Positions 57,901 to 64,000 of a stretch of DNA of 64,000 nucleotides are shown here, in pieces. Source of the DNA: Chamaea fasciata (lineage: Eukaryota > Chordata > Aves > Passeriformes > Sylviidae); the NCBI GenBank assembly GCA_029207755.1, contig JARCOQ010000025.1, positions 4,394,820 through 4,458,819 of the forward strand, written 5' to 3'. A program made the translations under genes and the position numbers. How positions within the stretch are numbered: the first letter of the stretch is position 1; each line of letters opens with the position of its first letter. Under the pieces are notes generated by a model, which saw only the letters and a program-made list of their open reading frames with translations, did no database searches and was not told where the DNA came from.

Positions 57901-58600
57901 AGAGCGTCTGTTTCTGAGGCAGGCTCATCCTGACGGGAGCGAGCGAGGAGAGCTGGGACTGCTGTTCCCGTGGGTGCCGTTGGGATCCCCGTTGTCGAGG
58001 CCACGCTGTCCCCAAGGCCGAGTTCCTCTCCCCCTCTCTGCGGGTGTTATTTACACCGTTTCCTGCCCAGGGAAGTTCAGGAGTTTGACGTTACGGCGTT
58101 GGTTTCCGCTCTCCTGCCCGGCTCCCTTCGGGAGCTCTCGCAGAGCCCGGCAGGAGCCGGGCCGGACCCCGTGGGTGGGATGGAGGTGCCGGCCCAGGGG
58201 GGGAAGTGTAACCCATGTCAGGCCGGACAACTCAGGCTCAGCCACCTTGGGAGGGCTGGAAAAGCAGCCCTGTGTCCATCCCTGCGGCTCAGTCCTGCTG
58301 CGGGACTGGACGGGGCCGGCAGGAGGAAGGAGGACGCGCCCGGGCATGGCTGCGGAGATTTTGGGTTCCTGCCGAATTGACGCCCTCCCCTCTCCCCCCT
58401 CATCCTTCCCGCCTGGCCTGCGTCTCCCCTCCCTTCCCTTCTCCCTCCCATCCCGCAGCAAACAAAATGGCTGCTCCATGGCCATTTTGTTTCCCATCTG
58501 GAAGGGGGAAGCCGGGACGCTGGGACTTGGCTCTTTTTTGGAGGCTGCGGCCATGTCCGAGCCCAACTCTCCCGTCTCTACGTGGCACCGGCTGTAGCAA
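57900..58600. promoter_or_regulatory. Second CpG island, possible promoter
   Basis: CpG-dense sequence falling off sharply into a poly-A-rich tract at 58610. It includes a 12-bp inverted YY1-like repeat (58460-58492). A small ATG frame in strong Kozak context (58553-58597, 14 codons) begins shortly after. TATA-less, YY1-motif-bearing islands are common at vertebrate promoters. No downstream exon was identified, and AT-rich DNA follows. Confidence 0.45.
58460..58492. promoter_or_regulatory. Inverted YY1-like motif pair
   Basis: AAACAAAATGGC (58460-58471) and its exact reverse complement GCCATTTTGTTT (58481-58492), separated by nine bases. Each arm contains CAAAATGGC, close to the YY1 consensus (CAARATGGC). 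Confidence 0.7.
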
Positions 58601-58627
58601 GAGAGAGAAAGGGAAAAAAAAAAAGGG

Positions 58628-58650
58628 AAAAAAAAAAAAAAAAAAAAAAA
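58628..58650. repeat. Poly-A tract (23 A)
   Basis: A long A run preceded by two shorter ones broken by GGG, at the right edge of the CpG island. Confidence 0.95.
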
Positions 58651-59039
58651 GGACATTTTGGAACGAGACCAAAGGCAGAGGCAGAGAGTGGGTAGTTTTG
58701 GCGTATGTTGAGCACTGAAAATGCCTGGAATTGCCAAACTGAGCTTTTGTATGAGCAGCGTAAGGGCTACTCGGTGCACGCAGAGCCGCGGGGCTGCACG
58801 GAATAGCCGGACGGAAAGGTTTGTTCGCTATATTCAATAAAACAGCCCTCCTTTCTTCTGGATTTATAAAGTACCAGAGAGCACTGTTGTCTTAATTTGT
58901 TTTTGGACGGGCGGATGGTTTTACACATCGGCTTGGTATGACCAGAGCCGGTCATTGCCGGACGGTAGCGTTTTAACCTGTTGTGTGTCCTCTTGTTTTT
59001 GGTGCGTACGGGATCTGACCTTTCCACCGAGCTGGCACT

Positions 59040-60560
59040 GCCTGGATTTAGCTGATGTAATCCGGAGGATATTTTTTTAGGGATTTTTTTGTTTATTGCC
59101 TTCTTGCTTTGAAAGTTTTCATCTCAGGAATAAAAACATCTTAATTTAAATATTTAAAGCAATAGCTGTTCTTGGCTTTTCAAGCCCTTGCTTTTCTCCC
59201 AAGGCTGGAGCTGTACTGTGCTCACAAGCTGTTTACTGCACTCTGTGTGTATCCTGCACACGTTAAGGTGTGATACACAACAGAAACACCCTCAACAGGA
59301 ACACGCCTTGAAAGTTTAAAGCAACTTGGTGGCGTTACCGTAAAATTTTGCGCAGAAGCAGGGCAAAAACACCAGAACATGCGTCAAATAAAAGTGATTT
59401 TTTTTTTTCTTGGTAAGTGATTCTGCATTTCCTTCAGTAGCCTGGATGTCTTTGCGTAAGTAGCCACGTCGCTTTATTCGTGGACACTCCGAGGAGTAGA
59501 TCCCTGCCCTGTGGCACAGAAGGGATCAGGCTCTGATAAGGTGTTGGAATGATCGTCCTGCTGTTCCTTGAGTGGCTTTCCAGACATGTGGAGAGAAGCA
59601 GACACTTCCAGAGCGGAGCTGGGAAGGAGAGCAGAAAGAGGTGAAATGGCTTTCCTTGCACAGAAAGGTATTTGATTTGCCTCCATATCCCCTTGGCTTG
59701 ATTGCAAACAGACAATAGAGAGAACGGCAGGGCCATGGTGGTCCCGGAGCCGGGGCTGCACAGGTGGGCGCTGGGCGGGTGCTTCATGGTGCAAATTTAA
59801 TGTTTTGGTCCAAATTTACATTAGAGGTGGACATTACCTGCACACCTTTCATGAGCGGCTTATGAGCTGAACATTGAGAAGGTTAACAGTATTAATAGAA
59901 CAGGTTTTATAGAGTATTACAGAAAAAAAAAATGTTCTTTCTTTAGATTTTCGAGTTAACCTATAGAATCGAGTGCAGAACAGGTAAAAATAAGCCTGAA
60001 GGATATTTTTTTTTCCTCTTATTTTTAGTATTTAGTGAAATTGCTCTGTGAAATATCAGTAGCGCTAATCTTTTATTACAAAAATTCTGGGAATTTTTTT
60101 TTTTTATTTTTTTATTTTTTTGCTTCAGGAGAGGGTGAGGTATATCCAAATCACAAGGAAAATATACAAACATTTAGGAAAACCATTACCTTTATGGCCA
60201 CCTTTAATAAAGCGTTTAGGAAAGGTTAATAAAAGGTAAGTCATATAACAGGTTACAGATGCATTATAGATAACAATATCAGGTTCATTAATAACGATCC
60301 AGATGTTTAGAAACATCTGATTGGACTCAAGGCAACCCCTAAGTGATGAGCAGCTGTTTATAAAGATACCTGCTGATTGTTTAGTAATAAATGTGATTAC
60401 AAAGTTGATGTGAAATATTCCCTATGTCATTTAAAGTGTGTGGAATAAAAGCATTGCTGAGAGACAGGGGCTGTTGCAGGATTGATCTGTAAATATTTTT
60501 ACTTCCATTTCTCTTTCCCTATTCACGGTGCCTTTGATTAACTGTTTCGAAGTGTGATGT
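59040..60560. other. AT-rich stretch
   Basis: Composition changes to markedly AT-rich, with T-rich tracts at 59400-59410 and 60096-60121 and many TAATAA-type words. A 9-bp inverted repeat with a 2-bp loop lies at 60300-60319. No gene is recognised. Confidence 0.5.
60300..60319. repeat. Short inverted repeat
   Basis: CAGATGTTT and AAACATCTG flank AG, giving perfect 9-bp arms. Confidence 0.9.
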
Positions 60561-60856
60561 TTAATATTGGCTTTAGGATGGGGTGTTTGCGAAGACGGTT
60601 GGCCTTGCTTTGCTGAGAGATTTGCCTGGCCTGGGAGAAGTTATAAACAACTTGTCTTTATGGCTAGTTTGGCAAATGGCACTTTTTATTGCTTTCCCGT
60701 GGCACAGGGTGTGTCCAAGATGGGTTTTTGGTCTGTTTTCTGCTTTTCATGGAGCGGGTTCCTCGCTGCCGGGCGGATCAGCAGCTCCAATTGGCGCTGC
60801 GGGTCCCCACAATGTTGGGGAGTCGTTGAAAACCTTCCACGCTTCTTTCGGCTTAT

Positions 60857-60974
60857 TTGGGGTTTGATTTTCAAATCTTTTTTGTTGGTCTGTTTGGTGT
60901 TTGTTTTTCCATCCCAGCCAGGTTGGGAGGACACGAAGCCAAGGGAACAAAATGGCCACACTCGGCCATTTTGT
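60857..60974 (+). repeat. Dispersed repeat copy 1, ending in an inverted YY1-like motif
   Basis: 60857-60963 aligns with 63038-63145 over about 107 bp. It starts TTGGGGTTTGATTTTCAAATC, continues through CATCCCAGCCAGGTTGGGAG, and ends AAGGGAACAAAATGGCCACA. In this copy only, the end continues into GGCCATTTTGT (60964-60974), making 11-bp perfect inverted arms (60947-60957) with a 6-bp spacer. The family is not recognised. Confidence 0.85.
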
Positions 60975-63037
60975 GCCAACGCCGCCGTTCCAGGGAGTCG
61001 GGGCCGGTTCTGCCCCGGCTCCAGGAGGCTGAAAATCCTCTTGGACACTCAGGGTCCTGATTTCCCACTGGGACGCCCTCCCTGTCCCTGGCACGTTTCG
61101 GATCGTGGCTTCACAAAGGCTGAAAGTCTCTTTTAAAGCAGAGACTTTGTTGTTTTTTTGGTTTCCTCCTCCCCCCTCCTCCATTTCATTCAGTGCTCCT
61201 TAATAAACCAGATCAGCGCCTCAAGGCTTCGGAGCCTTTCCAGCTCCTCTCCGAGGTGGGCTCCTTTTAAACGCAGACATTTGGCTGTGCTCAGGAATCT
61301 CTGGTGCAAAGATGTTTCAAAATTTGGGGGGCATCATCTGTGGTTTTCTGCTGGGGTCATCACAAGCCACCCTGAGCCCTAATAAACAGGGAGCAGTTTA
61401 GGTCACTTCTTGATCCCAAAAACAAGTCTGAAAGCTGGACTGGAAATGCAATTTTTATTCCAGCCTGGAGGATCTTGCTGTGAAAAAAACCATACCCTTA
61501 ACCTGACAATTTTCCTCACCCCTCCAAGCACCTGTAGGTAGTGGGACCATGTAGTGACACACTGTGCACTCGGACCTTCGTGCAGTGACTTGCAGAAACT
61601 GATGAAGTGTTTTCACAGAAATCAGATTTAATCAATTTTGAGGGATACATACGAATCTGGAAAGTAAAAATTACAGGGCCACTGCCTTAAGGCCTGCACA
61701 GAAAGTGATGTTTTTTGAAGAGGTTCTTGGCAATCAAGTATCCAAAAATCTTTCAAAACTGGGTTTAATCTCAGAAGGCAGAGAGAGGCTTTGGGTGTTG
61801 GTCTCTGACTCCTCCAGACCCTGTTGGCTGTTTTATCCAGAATTTTGCATAGCTACATCACATCCAGGCAAATTTGGGCACATCTCCTTCCTTCCCCGTC
61901 TTTTGTCTTGATGGTTTAGACCTCGGGCCATGAGGAGAGGGAATTCCTGTCATTGCAATTTGTGTAGGACAAATAAGTGTGACAGCGATACCAAGGGTAG
62001 GATGTTCTTAGTCATCCTTACTGGGCAAAAAAAAATCCCTGTTTGATCCATAAATTCTCCTGTTTGACTGTTTTCTTCACAGATCCTGCTAAAATCAGGA
62101 TTCCAGAGTCAGCCACTGGGTATTCCCAAAACCTATACTCATTAAGACAATTATTATAATTAAGTCTTCTGTTTTCAGGTTTACTTATAGAAGTCAGAAG
62201 GGATTTTTTTTTTCTCTCTCTCCATGTATAATTACATCTATGTGAACTCAGAGTTATTTAATGTAATTTCCCACCGACAGTTTGAGATTGGCCCAAATTC
62301 TTGTTGTCTGCAACGGTATCAAGGGTGACCTTTCAAATGCCTGCCTGATACATCTGGCTTATGTGCTTCAAGTAATATAAATTACCAGATTGGGAACCAG
62401 GAAAATTTGTTCCTCCAGGTCAGTTGCTAGAAGTCTGTTTGAAGAAGACGAGCATCCTCTGCCTCTGTGCTTCACCCAGGAATCATCTAGATCACCCACC
62501 CTCCCAGTCCCTGACCAGAGCAGCATCTCTGCTGGCTTTCTTGTCACCCTTCTGCTTGATGCTTGTGGCAGCAGTTAAATTTTTGGGAAGCTGAAACATT
62601 TTAGTTTAAACTTACCCTTCTGTCCCCAAGGAGCTGAGCAGGGACACACATGATGGACCCTTCAGCCCGGCTGTCACCTCACCAAAGCTCTGGCTGTGTG
62701 CTGAGGAGGGATGTGCAACCCCTGTGCATCGCTTTCTGTGCTGATAAAAACAGGAGAAATAGCATTTCCCATCAGGAGGTGTTTGGGATGCACTTGGCAC
62801 CAGGCATGGGCCGAGCTCTTCAGTGCTGTAGGAACCAGTTCCGCCACATTGGGGTTTTGACGTTGGTCATACCCCGTTAGCCCAGGAGAGCCTTGGGCCA
62901 GATGGTCCAGCACAGTGGGTCGTTCCCTGGGAAGGACCAGTTTGTCAAAGGAAATTAAGAGAATTACCTGGACTGTGTTGAATGCCAGTGAGAAGAGCCT
63001 GTGGAGAGCTCTAGGGAAGAGGGCACTTCCCAAAACC
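60975..63037. other. AT-rich intergenic or intronic stretch
   Basis: Nothing coding recognised. Between 61.4 and 62.6 kb the sequence is AT-rich with several possible conserved patches (for example 62120-62180 and 62220-62275), but no motif cluster is strong enough to name. Confidence 0.45.
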
Positions 63038-63145
63038 TTGGGGTTCGATTTTCAAATCTTTTTTTTTGGTCCGTTTGGTATTTATTTTTCCATCCCCAGC
63101 CAGGCTGGGAGGACGTGAAGCCAAGGGAACAAAATGGCCACACTC
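63038..63145 (+). repeat. Dispersed repeat copy 2
   Basis: Second copy of the 60857 element, same orientation, about 2.2 kb downstream. It differs by scattered substitutions, mostly transitions (CGATTTTC for TGATTTTC, ACGTGAAG for ACACGAAG). It stops after CCACACTC, so the second inverted arm is missing. Flanking sequences are unrelated, which favours two insertions or an old duplication over a tandem event. Confidence 0.85.
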
Positions 63146-64000
63146 CCACAGGGGAGATACCCTTGTACCTGAGGCCATCCTAAACTCTCACAAGGATTGC
63201 TGCTACAGTAGTTCACCAAAGCTTTGGAAATATTTAGGCTGTTGCCTGGTAGCTGTGGAAGCACAAAGCATTAGGCAGCTTTTATCCCTTTGGAGACTCC
63301 TGCCTGAGCCCCCTCCTCTCCCACCGTAGCACTCAGCAGATGCTTGTGGAGGTTGGGGACATCTCCTGCTGAGCTCCCATGGGAAGTTATCCTTTGGGTC
63401 TGTGCTGGGCTGCAGATGCAGCCTGCTTGGCGTGGCTCCCTCGTCGTTAGGGCTGCTTTCATCTCCAAGGGGGAATTCTTTCTCTTTGCAAAAGAGCCTC
63501 ACACATCTCTTTCAAACTACCAGATTAATACCTCGCCTCTGTATTTGGGTGTACAGAGAGTGAAGAAGCCTCAGAAGGTGAGCCAAGGGCTTGGGGGGAA
63601 GCCAGTCTGTCTCAGATCCATGCTAATACTGCTTGGCTGGGCTGGAGCATTAGAGGAACAGCACGGCTGCATGTTGCACTCATTTGTTTAGGAAATAAGA
63701 TCTGCCTTGATGTACTCGATACCATTACATTTGCAGCCTAAAAGCTTCCTTGTACTTAGTTATTTCTAATCTGCTCAATTCCCTGGAGTGCACAGCAGCT
63801 AAATTGATGGATTCTCTTATCTGGTCTGGCAGGTTTGTTCTAGATACGCTGTGTGTTCAGGAGGTGAGGTCAGCCTGGCTGGGTGTGCTTGGCGCTGCTG
63901 CAGCTTCCCGAGAGCTCTGCTATCTCCATGTGTAGCCCCGGGTTCCAAGGGCAGGGCTGCTGCTTTTGTGCAGCCTTGGGTGCATGAAGGCTGCAGCCAG
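63146..64000. other. Right edge of the window, nothing recognised
   Basis: Mixed composition; no splice-flanked exon with recognisable similarity, RNA gene or repeat. Confidence 0.45.

Noticed and set aside
60567..61136. 189-codon plus-strand open frame
   Set aside because: It spans the dispersed repeat. The matching stretch in the second copy (PGWED and KPREQNGHT) reflects repeat identity, not protein conservation, and there is no known domain.
62870..62950. Possible CR1-like fragment
   Set aside because: A few words resemble CR1 3' sequence, but the order and the conserved tail are absent.
63046..63060. GGGTTCGATTTTC resembling a tRNA B box
   Set aside because: It does not match the GGTTCGANTCC consensus, there is no A box at the right distance, and it lies in the dispersed repeat.
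39872..64000. Search for PI16, C6orf89, PPIL1 and CPNE5 exons right of MTCH1
   Set aside because: No CAP-domain, cyclophilin or copine motifs were seen in any frame on either strand; short or diverged exons could still have been missed by eye.

Overview
The window is vertebrate nuclear DNA, most probably from a bird. It holds two intron-containing genes with GT-AG introns. The introns are short, the left half is GC-rich, and one intron carries a CR1-type non-LTR retrotransposon 3' end. CR1 is typical of birds and other sauropsids. There are no operons, Shine-Dalgarno sites, prophages or CRISPR arrays; nearly all long open frames are chance frames in GC-rich or repetitive DNA.

Layout. (1) 1-21.15 kb: GC-rich intergenic DNA downstream of FGD2. 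It has no recognisable exon but contains several AT-rich islands that look like conserved non-coding elements, several CpG-rich blocks, AP-1/MARE cores, an interferon-response-like site and several minisatellites. (2) 21.15-26.55 kb, minus strand: FGD2, a CDC42 guanine-nucleotide exchange factor with DH, PH, FYVE and PH domains. Fifteen coding exons were assembled, with a continuous frame and human-like length. (3) 26.55-29.57 kb: the head-to-head gap between FGD2 and MTCH1, ending in the MTCH1 CpG-island promoter behind a long polypyrimidine tract. (4) 29.57-39.87 kb, plus strand: MTCH1, a modified mitochondrial carrier-family protein of the outer mitochondrial membrane, with twelve coding exons. 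Its first intron is largely a degenerate higher-order minisatellite, and its fifth intron holds the CR1 copy. (5) 39.9-44 kb: probable 3' UTR, then intergenic DNA. (6) 44-48.4 kb: a broad CpG island with a perfect CRE and long purine tracts, which looks like a promoter whose gene I cannot identify. (7) 48.5-64 kb: intergenic or intronic DNA that becomes AT-rich after 59 kb, with a second CpG island at 57.9-58.6 kb and a pair of diverged dispersed repeats carrying YY1-like inverted motifs.

FGD2 and MTCH1 are head-to-head neighbours in human (6p21), so this is a conserved gene pair. The next mammalian neighbours (PIM1 beyond FGD2, PI16 and C6orf89 beyond MTCH1) are not detectable here. The two products have unrelated roles, endosomal CDC42 signalling in immune cells and mitochondrial outer-membrane biology; their adjacency is synteny, not a shared pathway. 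I found no clear new biological system. The most interesting items are the unassigned CpG-island promoter at 44-48 kb, the YY1-like palindromes and repeat pair, the compound minisatellite in MTCH1 intron 1, and the candidate regulatory blocks downstream of FGD2.
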